Of a DNA stretch of 64,000 bases, positions 30,301 to 41,477 are shown piece after piece. Position numbers and translations under genes: made by a program. Position 1 is the stretch's first letter, and each line of letters opens with the position of its first letter. The stretch is taken from positions 124,001 through 188,000 of the forward strand of contig OZ025759.1 of assembly GCA_964019335.1 (NCBI GenBank). The letters run 5' to 3'. The DNA is from Diplonema japonicum (lineage: Eukaryota; Euglenozoa; Diplonemea; Diplonemida; Diplonemidae). The notes under the pieces are model-generated. The model did no database searches. It was given only the letters and a program-made list of their open reading frames with translations, and was not told where the DNA came from.

Positions 30301-30332
30301 TTCATCACACTCTTCAAGCCAAAACAAGTAAA

Positions 30333-31271
30333 ATGGAACTCAGTATTCGCGAAGCCGTCAGGAATGACACAAGAGAACTCCTTGGGGATCTGAGCAAGGA
30401 CATCTTTCAAGGCCTAGACTACTTCCCAGGATGGTTGGAAAGCATGTGGACGCAGGAAGGAAGGAAGATGTGGGTGTGTGTCGACGCGGATGGCAGAATA
30501 GCTGGGTTGGAGACCATGCTGCTTGTTGATAACGGAAGGACAGCAGTGCCGCAGTGTCTTCGGGTACTTCCCGATTTCAGGGGGAAGGGTGTGTCGAAGC
30601 TGCTGAGCATCCACCTTCAGAAATATGTGGCGACAGTGCCATCAATCAAAAGGATAAGAGCCACGACACGCAACGACAACAAAGCTACAATAGCTATTCA
30701 CGAGAAAGATGGGTTTAACATTCCATTTAAACAAGGGGCTTGTATTTTCCACCCTGTCCTTGCGAACGGAGAGATTGAAGGGGTTCCTTGCATGGACCAA
30801 TTGGTTGAGCACGATGCCGAGAAGATTGCAGCTTTTGTGAAACCATACACGGCATCAACAAATGAAATGCTTATTGCGGAGTGGACGCCTCGTTGTTGTG
30901 AGACTCATGAAAACACAGTGCGCAGTGTTGAGGCGGTTCAAAAAGCGGGATTCACATTTCTTGTAGACGAGGAGAGGAAGTGCGTTTCATACTGGAAACT
31001 AGCTCAATACCCACGGGGTCCCACTATCGTTGTCACAGTGCTCGGCAACGACGGAAAAGAAGCGTTCATGGCCCATGCCCTGTACTACGCCAACAAAGGC
31101 GTACAGTTGGCGTGCCATTCTGTCGAGCTTTTCTACGATGTAGCTCTCTTCAGGAACTCACCTCTTCCTGAGGTACTTGTGAAGCTTGAAGCAATCACGA
31201 AAGCTCCTTTCGATACCGAGCGATTCAACTTGACAGGTGCCGGCCTGTGTATGATAGAGAAGGTTTTGTAA
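30333..31271 (+). CDS. GNAT-family N-acetyltransferase, NAT16/histidine-acetyltransferase-like
   Basis: 312 residues. Residues 1-115 form a GNAT domain: IREAVRNDTRELLGDL (beta1-alpha1), RIAGLETMLLVDNG, then QCLRVLPDFRGKGVSKLL around 73-90, which carries the acetyl-CoA pyrophosphate-binding R-x-x-G-x-G-type motif (FRGKGV), and IHEKDGF. The C-terminal half is a second, less conserved domain, as in vertebrate NAT16/HisAT. Substrate cannot be read from the sequence. It starts 51 bases after the tRNA. Confidence 0.78.
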   Translation: MELSIREAVRNDTRELLGDLSKDIFQGLDYFPGWLESMWTQEGRKMWVCVDADGRIAGLETMLLVDNGRTAVPQCLRVLPDFRGKGVSKLLSIHLQKYVATVPSIKRIRATTRNDNKATIAIHEKDGFNIPFKQGACIFHPVLANGEIEGVPCMDQLVEHDAEKIAAFVKPYTASTNEMLIAEWTPRCCETHENTVRSVEAVQKAGFTFLVDEERKCVSYWKLAQYPRGPTIVVTVLGNDGKEAFMAHALYYANKGVQLACHSVELFYDVALFRNSPLPEVLVKLEAITKAPFDTERFNLTGAGLCMIEKVL

Positions 31272-32003
31272 AGAATAAAAAGAGACGCAATTTTTTCGTT
31301 CGATTTATTATTTCCCTGTTTGTTTCCTTTTTCTTTTCTTTTTTTTTTTTTTCTCTTTTTTTTCTTTTCTTTTTGTTTATACACTGTTGTTTCTTATCGA
31401 ACATATACCACAGCCGCAATAGGAGTGCGCCAAAGTGCTGGACACGCGCTTGTGCAGCCTCGTGCGATTAGCTGTGTATTTCTCTTCCTCGTAACTAATA
31501 TGGCATTGCAAGAGTGTTTTTGTATTTCTTTCTTTTTTTCCATATTCAAGACGTAAGTGAACGCATGAACTCTTTACTTAGATTTACTCGAGTTTCTTTT
31601 GGTTTCAAGGTAGTGCGATCAATTCTTCTTTTTATCACAAGATTGCCACGCCAGATCAAAGAAACCCCCCCCCAAAAAAAGCAATTGTTTTCTTTTTTGG
31701 GGACAAAAAAAAAAGAATGGCTATTTCAGTTTTTTGAAAACCCTCTGGTTTTTCAGAACGTTTGTCCGCTATCTCCTTACACCGCTTAGGGATGAAACCC
31801 CTTGTCTCTCATATGGTAGGTATAGGACATTTTCCTAATCCCATTGCTGTGCAACCTTTTTCTTATTTATTTTTTCCGTTTGTTATGAAGACGCCATGAC
31901 TCATTGCCGATTCATTCCTTTTTTTTTTTTACTCTATTCCCTTAGTAGTCCTTTATTCTCTCTGTAGACTCGCTCAAGCGTGTATCAACCTCACCAGGTG
32001 CCC
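31272..32003. other. T-rich intergenic region
   Basis: Contains several T tracts, an A-rich block and mixed sequence; short frames here are not protein-like. It ends with CTCACCAG and GTGCCC just before the ATG at 32004, a plausible splice acceptor. No RNA gene seen. Confidence 0.5.
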
Positions 32004-35000
32004 ATGCCATCAAAAGTAGTAAACCTCACTATTGACAGTGATAAAAACTGGCTCGCTGCTAGTGATGGAGATAAGATATACAAATACCGAACTGAGTACG
32101 CTTTGAGTGGGAGAGCCAGGTGTAAGAGGTGTGGGGAGCTTGTTAAGCAGGGTGATGTGAGGATAGGAATTCCTGTAAAATGGAAGTACTGGATCAATTC
32201 CTGGGCACACCCACAATGTGTCCGAACGCAGGAGCAGGGGAAGGAGCTTGAGAAGGTGATCTATGGCTTCAAGGACTTGAAGGGGAAGGACAAGAAAGTG
32301 CTGATCGAAACGCTCAACGGCGACCCGCTGAAGAACAACGACCTCGCTGAGGAGGACGACTGGCTGCCTTCATGTTCCGCGGCAGACATCAAACCCCTCA
32401 ACATCCCTTCGCTTCCTTTGCTCCCGCATCAGAAAATCGGCACAGCATGGATGGTGAACCAAGAGAAGACATCAGTAAAGGGCGGCATCCTTGCTGACGA
32501 GATGGGCATGGGAAAGACGCTCCAAACTATTGGACTCCTCTTCCACACAAAGACCCCAATGACCCCCACCCTTGTCATAACCCCAGCTTCTGCAATGGGC
32601 CAGTGGGAAGAAGAGATAAAAAGGTTTGCCCCCTCGCTGAAGGTTCTCATCTTCCACGGCATGACCAAAAAGTTGAAGGTTTCGGATTTGAAGAAACACC
32701 ACGTTGTTCTTACAACGTTTTCGAAGCTAGAGGCAGAGTACCGCAAGATCCTCAACGAGGCGAAGGTTTCCTGTAAGTACTGCCAAAGAAAGCTCCTCCC
32801 AGCCTCTTTGAAGCTTCACCTCAAGTACTTCTGCGGCCCTAAGGCGACGCGCACGAAGAAGCAACAGCTCCGCGAGAAGAAAGGACATGTTGCGGCAGAG
32901 AAGGCAAAGGCGACTCTGGGCATCGGGGAAAGTGTGCCGTCGATGACAAATATTTACAAAGAGATCATGAACGAATCAGGACGAGCGCCCATAGGGAGGT
33001 ACGACAAGGGCTCCAGGGCTTTGCAGCGTGATGCGGAGAAGGCTACCAACAACATCACCGTGCAGCCCATTGGGATGAAACCCTTCTACATCGACCCCAA
33101 GGAGAACCCTACCCTTGCCAAGGTGCAGGAGACCATCCACAACAAATACGGCGTTACACCTGCTGACCAAACGCTTATCCACCAAAAGGCGTCCCTTGCC
33201 GGTGCGAAGAAGAAACTGTCGGCATTCGGCATCCAGCAAGGCGACATCATCCACGTAAGCTTCACCCTCAGCGAGAGTGACAGCGACAGTGATAGCGACA
33301 GTGACGTGCCAAAGGCGAAAAGGACCAAGAAGACGAAACCCTCTGCTAAAAAGTCGAAGCCTGCGGTTGACGCTTCAAGCTCCGACGAGGAAAGTGAAAG
33401 CGATTTTCCGAAGACGCAGGTAAAAAAGAAAGCGGCAACGAAGCCGCCCACTAAACAAAGCAAAAAGGGGGCCAACTCCAAGAAACAAGTTACCGAAAGC
33501 GAGAGTAGCAGCGAAAGCGAGGCAGCACCGCAGCTAAAGGGAAAGCCAGCAGCCAAGCAGAGCAAAAAGAATGCCAAACCATCGGGGAAGAAGTCCAAGA
33601 GGCAGGTTTCGGAAAGCGACAGCAGCGACAGTGACAGCGAATCAAGCGAGGCGTCTGAGCAGCCGGTAAAAAAAGCAGGAGCAAAGAAGCCAGCAACTAA
33701 ACAGAGCAAGAAGAGAGCCGCGATGCAAGAGTCTTCCGAAGACAGTGATAGCAGTGAGAGCGAAGCATCTGTGCAGGCAAAGAAAAAAGTAGCAAAGAAG
33801 CCAGCAACTAAACAGAGCAAGAAGAGCACCAAGCCATTGGGGAAGAAGTCCAAAGGAAGGGGTGACAGCCACAGCAGCGGAAGCAGCAGTAGCGACAGTG
33901 AGAGCGTTGCTAAAGAGCAATCTAAGAAATTGCAGAAACCAGCTGGCAAGAAAGGCAAAGCCGCATCGAGCAGTGAAGACAGTGACAGCAGCGAAAGCTC
34001 GGAGGACAGCCTTCAAAAGAAAGCGTTGAAAAAGTCAACCACCAAAAGGGGTGTCAAGCCAACTGGAAAGAAAGCGGTAAAGGGGACCGACAGCGATACC
34101 GGCAGCAGTGACAGTGGGAGTGTCGCAAAAAAGAAGCCTGCAGGCAAGGCCAACAAGAGGGGAAAGCCCGCAGCTAAGAGAGGCAAGAAGCGTGCTATAA
34201 GCAGCGACAGTGACAGCGAGAGCACTGAGAGCAGTTCTGAATCCGTGAAAAAGGGGAAAGGTAAAAAACTAGTGAAAAAAGAGAACAAGAAACGCCGCAA
34301 GGACGACACGAGCAGTGAGGAGAGCAGCAGTGATAGCGAGAGCACCGAGAGCAGTTCTGAATCTGTGAAAAAGGGGAAAGGTAAAAAACTAGTGAAAAAA
34401 GTAAACAAGAAACGCCGCAAGGACGACACGAGCAGTGAGGAGAGCAGCAGTGATGACAGCAGCAGCGATAGCAGCGACAGCAGTGACAGCGACAAGGTGG
34501 GGAAGAAAAGAAAGCGTGGTAAGAAGGAGAAAAAAGACACAGATGACAAGGATGACATAAACAACCTAGATTTCGAACAATCTCTCATGTACAAGCTCAC
34601 GTGGCACAGGCTAGTGATCGACGAAGCGCACAGAATCAAGTCTCGAACCACCAATACCGCGAAGGCAGTATACGCTGTAAAGGCGGAGAACAAGTGGGGT
34701 CTAACGGGAACACCCCTGCAGAATAGGGTAGGGGACTTGTTTTCCTTGATAAGGTACCTTCGCTTCTCGCCCTATGCATACTACTTGTGCTCAGGGAAGG
34801 ATTGTGACTGCAAGTCACTTGAGTGGAAGTTTGGGAAGGAATGCAGCTGCGGTCATTCGATGATGCGCCACTACTCATCGTTCAAGAAGCAGATTTTGAA
34901 CCCCATTTCAAGGTACGGATACATAGGAGAAGGAAACAGGGCCTTTGAGATGCTGAAGTCAGATGTGCTGTCGAAAATCCAACTGCGTCGCACGAAGCTC

Positions 35001-36053
35001 GAGGTGGCAAAGGACATCAAGCTGCCGGAGCTGAAAGTAATAATCCACAAGGGAGAGCTGGATGAACGTGAGATGGACTTTTACGAGGCTCTGTACAAGA
35101 GAAGCACAGCAAAGTTCGACGGGTACGTTTCAAAAGGGACCCTCATGCACAACTATGCGCACATCTTCGAGCTGCTAGCCAGGCTGCGGCAGGCAGTGGA
35201 CCACCCGTACATTGTAACCAAGAACAAGATCAACACGGCGGATGTGAAGAAAGTAACACGTGTGCTGTGCAGTATTTGCGGCGAAGAGATCACTGACAAC
35301 AGCACAGCTGTGAAGGTCCCATGCAGACACGTTTTCCATTCAGCGTGTTGTGAGTTGTACCTGGAGATGAGCGTGGGGGAGGAGGTGGCGTGCCCCGGGT
35401 TCTGCTGTGACAAGAAGTTCAAGAAATCCTCGATAGCTGGTGCAGATGAAGAGAAAGAACCGAAAGGAAAAAAGAAAGCGAAGGAGAATAACGAAAAGGA
35501 GAGCATGATGGAGAAGGTGGACGAGGCAGAGTTCACATCGTCGACGAAGCTGGAGGACCTGGTGAAGTACATGAAGGCTGTACCGAAGGATGACAAGTGC
35601 ATCATCTTTTCTCAGTACAACGGAATGCTGGATTTGGTGAAGTGGAGGTTGCAGCGAGAGGGAATAGTTACCGCACAGCTAACTGGCAGCATGGCTGCCG
35701 AGAAGCGTAGTGTACTCCTAAAGGAATTCAGAGAGAACAGCAAGGTGAGGGCCTTGTTGCTCTCCTTGCGTGCGGGTGGTGAGGGGCTCAACTTGCAGAT
35801 CGCGAACCATGTATTCACGTTAGACCCTTGGTGGAACCCGGCAGTTGAACTGCAGGCCATCCAACGCGCCCACAGGATAGGACAGACGAAACCTGTCACT
35901 GCCGTACGCTTCGTAACGCAGAACACCATTGAAGAGAAGATGTACCAGCTACAAGAGAAGAAACAGCTTGTATTTGATGGAACCATCGACGGTTCAAATG
36001 CAGCGCTCTCTCGTCTTTCAGGCGAAGACATCAACTTCCTCTTCAACCACTAA
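32004..36053 (+). CDS. RAD5/RAD16-like SNF2 helicase-RING protein with PARP-type zinc finger, C2HC finger and ubiquitin-like domain
   Basis: 1349 residues, one exon. Domains: PARP-type zinc finger about 30-74 (RCKRCGELVKQGD...WAHPQC); SNF2 ATPase start with Walker A DEMGMGKT near 165; C2HC finger CKYCQRKL...HLKYFC near 256-277, UBZ4-like; ubiquitin-like domain about 354-424; long Ser/Asp/Lys repeat region 425-830; DEAH motif (IDEAHRIKS) near 872; RING CSICGEE...CRHVFH near 1088; helicase C with SLRAGGEGLNLQ, DPWWNPAVE and QAIQRAHRIGQT near 1195-1330. RAD5/SHPRH/HLTF proteins polyubiquitinate PCNA for damage tolerance. The insertions between motifs I and II are unusual. The first ATG after CACCAG is 32004. 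Confidence 0.9.
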   Translation: MPSKVVNLTIDSDKNWLAASDGDKIYKYRTEYALSGRARCKRCGELVKQGDVRIGIPVKWKYWINSWAHPQCVRTQEQGKELEKVIYGFKDLKGKDKKVLIETLNGDPLKNNDLAEEDDWLPSCSAADIKPLNIPSLPLLPHQKIGTAWMVNQEKTSVKGGILADEMGMGKTLQTIGLLFHTKTPMTPTLVITPASAMGQWEEEIKRFAPSLKVLIFHGMTKKLKVSDLKKHHVVLTTFSKLEAEYRKILNEAKVSCKYCQRKLLPASLKLHLKYFCGPKATRTKKQQLREKKGHVAAEKAKATLGIGESVPSMTNIYKEIMNESGRAPIGRYDKGSRALQRDAEKATNNITVQPIGMKPFYIDPKENPTLAKVQETIHNKYGVTPADQTLIHQKASLAGAKKKLSAFGIQQGDIIHVSFTLSESDSDSDSDSDVPKAKRTKKTKPSAKKSKPAVDASSSDEESESDFPKTQVKKKAATKPPTKQSKKGANSKKQVTESESSSESEAAPQLKGKPAAKQSKKNAKPSGKKSKRQVSESDSSDSDSESSEASEQPVKKAGAKKPATKQSKKRAAMQESSEDSDSSESEASVQAKKKVAKKPATKQSKKSTKPLGKKSKGRGDSHSSGSSSSDSESVAKEQSKKLQKPAGKKGKAASSSEDSDSSESSEDSLQKKALKKSTTKRGVKPTGKKAVKGTDSDTGSSDSGSVAKKKPAGKANKRGKPAAKRGKKRAISSDSDSESTESSSESVKKGKGKKLVKKENKKRRKDDTSSEESSSDSESTESSSESVKKGKGKKLVKKVNKKRRKDDTSSEESSSDDSSSDSSDSSDSDKVGKKRKRGKKEKKDTDDKDDINNLDFEQSLMYKLTWHRLVIDEAHRIKSRTTNTAKAVYAVKAENKWGLTGTPLQNRVGDLFSLIRYLRFSPYAYYLCSGKDCDCKSLEWKFGKECSCGHSMMRHYSSFKKQILNPISRYGYIGEGNRAFEMLKSDVLSKIQLRRTKLEVAKDIKLPELKVIIHKGELDEREMDFYEALYKRSTAKFDGYVSKGTLMHNYAHIFELLARLRQAVDHPYIVTKNKINTADVKKVTRVLCSICGEEITDNSTAVKVPCRHVFHSACCELYLEMSVGEEVACPGFCCDKKFKKSSIAGADEEKEPKGKKKAKENNEKESMMEKVDEAEFTSSTKLEDLVKYMKAVPKDDKCIIFSQYNGMLDLVKWRLQREGIVTAQLTGSMAAEKRSVLLKEFRENSKVRALLLSLRAGGEGLNLQIANHVFTLDPWWNPAVELQAIQRAHRIGQTKPVTAVRFVTQNTIEEKMYQLQEKKQLVFDGTIDGSNAALSRLSGEDINFLFNH
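34209..34448 (+). repeat. 120-bp tandem duplication in the SNF2 gene
   Basis: Two head-to-tail copies of a 120-bp unit (boundary near 34329), about 96 percent identical by eye, with changes such as gagaac to gtaaac. It encodes two 40-residue units containing ESVKKGKGKKLVKK and RRKDDTSSEESSSD. The unit is in frame, so the protein expanded by 40 residues. Confidence 0.9.
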
Positions 36054-36253
36054 AAGGACTTATCTTATTCCATTCTGCCTTTTACGTGGTTGTTTTCTAA
36101 CCTTTATTCGAAGGGACTCAGCACTTTGTTGGTCCCCGTTAACCTCCGATTTACTCCCCTGTTCTACTGCCTGTTTTTCGTGTTGCTTTCGGTACCATAC
36201 GCACGCGGCACACAGAACCTGAAATAAACTAACTGGGTCACGCGACTATGCCT

Positions 36254-36296
<43 letters not shown>

Positions 36297-36587
36297 GGAA
36301 GAAATAAAAGCGGAAAGAAAACCACGAAAAATTCATTTTCTTCACTCCCCTGTCCTTACTGCAATCCATTATCATTGGGAATTGGCACACGTTACTCCTC
36401 AATCATAGGATGTCTTCTTTTTTTTTTTCTCTCTTCTTCTTTTTTTTCTTTCTTTTTTATTTCCCCCGCGCAGGATACACGAATATGCTTGCTAACTAAA
36501 AGCCTAAGACGAAACTAAAAAAGAATATACGAACAAAGATAAAGGAATAGACGGAACAAAAAAAAAAAAGAAAAGACGTGGGGGTGA
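36054..36587. other. Intergenic region with 37-nt poly-T
   Basis: Mixed 3' flank of the helicase gene, a pure T37 run at 36256-36292, then further pyrimidine tracts and A-rich sequence up to the next ATG. No ORF or RNA gene is supported. Confidence 0.55.
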
Positions 36588-39500
36588 ATGAAGTCCCAAG
36601 AAAGATACTTGGATTCGCTAGCGCGGTTGTCTAAGGAAGACCTTGTGAAATTCTTACCGAATGCTCTGCTGAAGGATCTCGAGGGTGTCGAGTCCTTGGT
36701 ACCGAGCTACAAGGTCTTCAATGCCGCGCTGCTGTTCTTGGATGTGACAGGGTTTTCGAACATTGCCAACAAACTGCAGACAGAGACCAACGAAGGTAGC
36801 GACTTGCTGACGACTCACTTGAACGCGTACTTCAGTCTCATCATCGATGTAGTGAAGAAGTACCATGGGGACATCATCCTGTTCAGCGGCGATGCACTGC
36901 TTGTAATGTGGAACGAGAGTGACGTCGAGGTAGCATGTCTACAGGCTGTTGCATGTGGTATGGCGCTCTTGCAAGATGCTTCAGGGTACCAGTTTGCTGT
37001 GAAGACCACTTCAGGGGAGGACATCACGCTGGCGATGTCGCTTCACATCGGTGGTGCCTTTGGGGAAGTCATGAGCGCGGTGATTGGTGGCAAGGGCGCA
37101 CCTTCTGAAGGCCGCTGGAAGTACGTCCTCGTTGGCAGTACTATTGAAGAGCTCGGAGTTGCTGCGAATATGGGCACCGCAGGGATGTTCGTCATCACTA
37201 CCGACATGTTCAAGAATGTCCCTGCGCTCGTCCTGACGAGCAATCAGCTGCACGGCTCCATCGACGACATCTATGTCACCTTTTACCATCTCACCTCGCT
37301 CGAGCCCACCAGCGTCCCCGACAGCGTGTTGCAAACCACGCTACCGTCCCTCGACACAGAGAAAATCAATTTTTCAATCGCTTCTCAATTCACCTTCGAC
37401 ACCCTTATCCACTCCGCTGCCCATCACAGCAAAGGCCAGCTCCGCACCGTGTCCACCGTCTTCATCAAACTGCGAAGTATCAAAGTCGATACCGACTATC
37501 CAGAGCTGCACAGGAAGATCAACAAGAGCGTCCAAATCGTCCAGAAAGCCCTATCGCGCCTGGGGGGCATCCTGAACAAGGTCATTATGGACGACAAAGG
37601 CATCATCCTCGTGTGCCTTTTTGGAATCCCTCACCACACACATGAGGATGACGCCGAGAGGTCGGTGCTGTTCGGCCTCAAGGTATCGAAGAAGCTGAGC
37701 CGCGGGCTAGGCGAAACGTCAGTGGGGGTAGCTAAAGCTAACGTATTCTGTGGGATGTCTGGCTGCACTGCCCGGTATGAGTACACGGTGCTTGGTGATG
37801 GTGTCAATCTGGCTGCACGGTTGATGACGAAATGCGAATCGTTTACGAAGAAGAGGCATGTCATCTGCGACGGGCTCACTGCTGCTGCGGTCTCGAGTTC
37901 TCTGAAGGTGTGCGGGCAGGTCACGTTCCACTCTGCCGGTGAGCTTGAACTGAAGGGGCTCTCTAAGCCCATAGCCTCATTCCACGTGCTGAATGCTACT
38001 GATGCTGAGGCGTTCAGCAAGAAGCTTGGATCGAAGGGGTCGCTGATCGGCGGCTCTACGGACTCGGGAAGCAGGCCCAGTAGGTCCAGTAGCAAGTCCT
38101 CCGTATCGTCGTTCGGCTCATTGTTCTCAAGGGGCAGCGTTTCATCTATTTACTCCATGCACTCGCGGGCCTCGAACGGCAGCAGGGCCAGTCACCTGGG
38201 CAGGATTCCCCGTACCCCCCACAACAATAGAGCACATGTTGGTCTGCGGTCCAACCACTCTGTAACCAGCGAAAGCCATAGTATGACGTTCAGCAGAAGG
38301 AACTCCGACGTAGACTTCAAGGGACAGAAGGAGCAACTGGTCTGCAGGAAGAGCGAACTTACTAAACTGGTCTCGTTTTGCGATTCTGTCATCAAAGGCA
38401 AGGGCCGGAAGTTGTGCTGCATCAAAGGCACAACGCAAACCGGCAAGACCTCCTTTTTGCGGCGTGCTGATGAGTACCTCACCGAACACAACATTCAGAC
38501 CTATTTGCTAGTTGGGAACGAGTCCCGGAGCAGCCCCTTTGAAGCACTTAAGATCGCCGTCACCAGGATCCTCGAGATAGAGTTTGTTGAACCTCCTATG
38601 GTATGCACCACTGTCTTGAGAAACTCAACACAGGGCTGTGACAGCATCGATCTATCGTGGCTCAGCTACGTGGTGCGTGACTCGCGGTTAGGTATTCCTG
38701 CAGAAGAGCAGATGAGTTTGCCATCACGACAAAAGCTCGTGCATGTCTGTGAACTGATCTGTACGATGATGAAGCGACAAGAGAAGCAAGACAGGTATGC
38801 ATAAAGTGTGAAGCACCACCCACTCAGGCCTATTGTGCTGCTGGTAGATGACATTCAGTACGTCGACAGCGAGACGCAGAGCTTTCTCTTGCATGTAAAG
38901 AAACAAGAACACATGAAGATCATCTTTACCAGCAATGGAGAAAAAGATGTTAAAGGAACACACGCTGAATTGGCAGCTGATCTGGACAAGAAGAGCACGA
39001 GTACCGCCAGCGAGGGTGAGCTACAGAGTTTCGACGTGCCCATGACAGAGGAGCAGATGTATGACATGCAGAAGTTGATGAAGGGCGAAGAGGTCATTGT
39101 CCTGAAGCCGTTCACAGAGAAGCAGAACTACACGTTACTCACATATTTGTTCAACAGTGAGGTGGAACGGAAGCTGCTGAACACAATCTTTCAGAAAACA
39201 AATGGTGTGCCAGGCTATGCATTCCAAGTGGCCACCCACCTGATGGAGCACAGTCTGGTCACATACCAATACGGCCAGATGATGCTGAAAGACGATTACC
39301 CGTTGAGCGAGAGCGCCGTGCGCTTCGTGAACGGGTTCGACGCGAAGGTGATGCGTGTGATGGACACTCTCTCTCAGAACGTGAAAGAGTGTCTTTACTT
39401 GTGCAGCGCTTTGGGGAGCAGCTTTGAAAAGAGTTTTATTTTCACTTGTTACGATAAAGAAAAAAGCGAAGAAGAGGTTGATCAGATGATAGAGGGCATG

Positions 39501-40944
39501 AAGAGCACTGGGCTGCTGACTGTCGTCAACGACACCTTGCGTTTTGTGATCCCTCTCACGAAGGACGCCATCTACACATCCATGGTGAAGCAGGACAAAC
39601 AGAAGGTGCATGAGACCATCTCAAAGGTGGTCACACGAATCTCAGCACACCCAGCGCGGGACACCTTCAGGCACCTAGCTTTCATCGAAGAAGAGATCCC
39701 CTTCTCAATGTGCTCAGCAGCGCTAAAGGAAGCACTACGCGAGGGTGATCTAATCGGCTCGCTGGCGTACATCAAACACATGAAAACCTACAATGATCTT
39801 TCTGAAACAGAGAAAGTCTTTTTCAAGCTCAACGCGGCGGTAGTGTACAGCGAAGTGGGCGACTACGCCGCCAGCAGCGAGGCACTAGCCTACCTGAAGA
39901 CCAAGTTCAACGTGAAACAGCCTTCGAAGAAATCACGATGGCTGGCGTGTTGTTCTCCACAAACGGCAGACACCCTCACCGAAGAGGACCCCCTTGCCGC
40001 TACTGTACTTTGGAAGCAGGTAGAAGTTGCATTCATGAATGGCAAGAAGGCGGCGTACGTAGAGGCCTGGGAGACATACAAATCGTGTGTACCACCCTCA
40101 CCTGAGGTAGCGGGGAGGGATATGGTGTACCAGTTCGTCACCGACGCCATGCCTGTCATCTCAAGGACAAATGTTAACAAGGCGTGCCCCATCGCAGGGA
40201 CCCTCATCTTCGGTCTCAGGACAGTCGCACAAGTGTGCAAGACAGAACCCGCACCCCTCAACGACAAGCTGGACACCGTACCTTTCGAAGACACAACGCT
40301 GCAGGTCTACAACGGTGCCCTCTCTGCCGCAGGTGTTAACAGAAGCATGCAGGCTATCACCTTGTTCCTGAAGGGGGACCACACCAATTCCGAAACGGTC
40401 ATCAACAGTATCAGGGACCTCCCCTCTCAAAGATGGTCGTTGATAGGCCATTTGCTCAAAACTCTTCTGTCAAGATACTACCAGCTGGAGGTACCGTTCT
40501 TGGAGAGGAGGAACGAGGTGGCGTCCGCGTGGGCGTCGGAGTCGGAGATCCTGTCCCCAATGAAGGTGAACTATGACTGCTTCCTGTCGCCTTTGATCGC
40601 GTGCACGCAGTACAGAATGAGCGAAATGGCACCTGCTTATGCAGAGTTGAAGAGCACGCAGTTTATCACTCCGTTCCATGCTGTCTCGAGCATGGTGCTG
40701 CTGGAGTTGCAGTTGGATGTGCGTGACATGACGTCAAATGAGATGCAAGGCTACTGGGAAGTGTTGAGGGCCGCGGCAATGAAATATCCTATTTTCGACG
40801 CTGCTGTTACTTTCTATGAAGGTCTTACTGCCGTGCATGAGAAGCGGTATGACGAGGCCGACGACCGCTTCAGGATGACGGTGGAAATGTGCCTTGGCTT
40901 TGGGATGTCTGAGAGCTTCCTTTCGTGGAGGGCTACGTATGCGA

Positions 40945-41018
<74 letters not shown>

Positions 41019-41198
41019 TATTACACACCACACTGCAGGGCCCGCATCCTTATGTCTCCAAATAACAAGGTAGATGCGACCTACGCTCCTGCAGATGTCC
41101 AAGCCATGCGGGATCATATCACACTCGCCAACTCTAGGAAGCTGCTCGCTTCGGAAATTACAGGGCTGCAGTTTGTTGTCGATACTTGCAAGGGTTGA
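36588..41198 (+). CDS. Soluble (type 10) adenylyl cyclase-like protein
   Basis: Three exons, 36588-38794, 38828-40936 and 41039-41198 (1491 residues). Cyclase domain C1 has LLFLDVTGFSNIA (Asp52) and FSGDALLVMW (Asp102), spaced like the two metal-binding aspartates of mammalian soluble adenylyl cyclase. C2 has STVFIKLRSIKV and VFCGMSGC...YTVLGDGVNLAARL. A Ser/Arg-rich insertion (about 490-560) precedes an NTPase with P-loop GTTQTGKTS near 613 and Walker B IVLLVDDIQYVD, then an alpha-helical TPR-like C-terminus. These enzymes make cAMP in response to bicarbonate/calcium, often in flagella. Intron 1 is 33 nt; intron 2 is 102 nt with a T70 run, happens to be in frame, and would read as poly-Phe if retained. 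Confidence 0.87.
40948..41017 (+). repeat. Poly-T (70 nt) within an intron
   Basis: Pure T run inside the second intron of the adenylyl cyclase gene, between GTATGCGAAGC and GTATTACACACC...CTGCAG. Without splicing it would insert a long Phe run in a helical region. Confidence 0.9.
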
Positions 41199-41443
41199 CC
41201 AAAAAAAAAAAAAGTTCTTTTGCATACATTAACGCAAGAATGTATTTTCCCCTAGTGACACAGCGCCCTTTTACAGAAATCCTTTTTTTTTCTAGTCCGA
41301 GCCGCGCGGACACTTCACAAACAAAAGAAGGAAAGTCTTTTTTTTTTTTTTTTTTTTTGTTCTATTTTTTTTTCCCTCCGTTTTTTTTATCTATTCTTGC
41401 AAAAAGAAAAAAGGGATTCTCTCTCGCTTCCTTTTTCTTCTCT

Positions 41444-41477
<34 letters not shown>

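Noticed and set aside
33086-34693. Minus-strand Leu/Ser-rich frames in the SNF2 gene
   Set aside because: They arise from reading the Ser/Asp/Lys repeats backwards; the + frame is continuous with helicase motifs on both sides.
40948-41017. Poly-Phe segment as part of the adenylyl cyclase protein
   Set aside because: A GTATG donor and CTGCAG acceptor flank it, matching the host intron pattern, so it is better read as intron.
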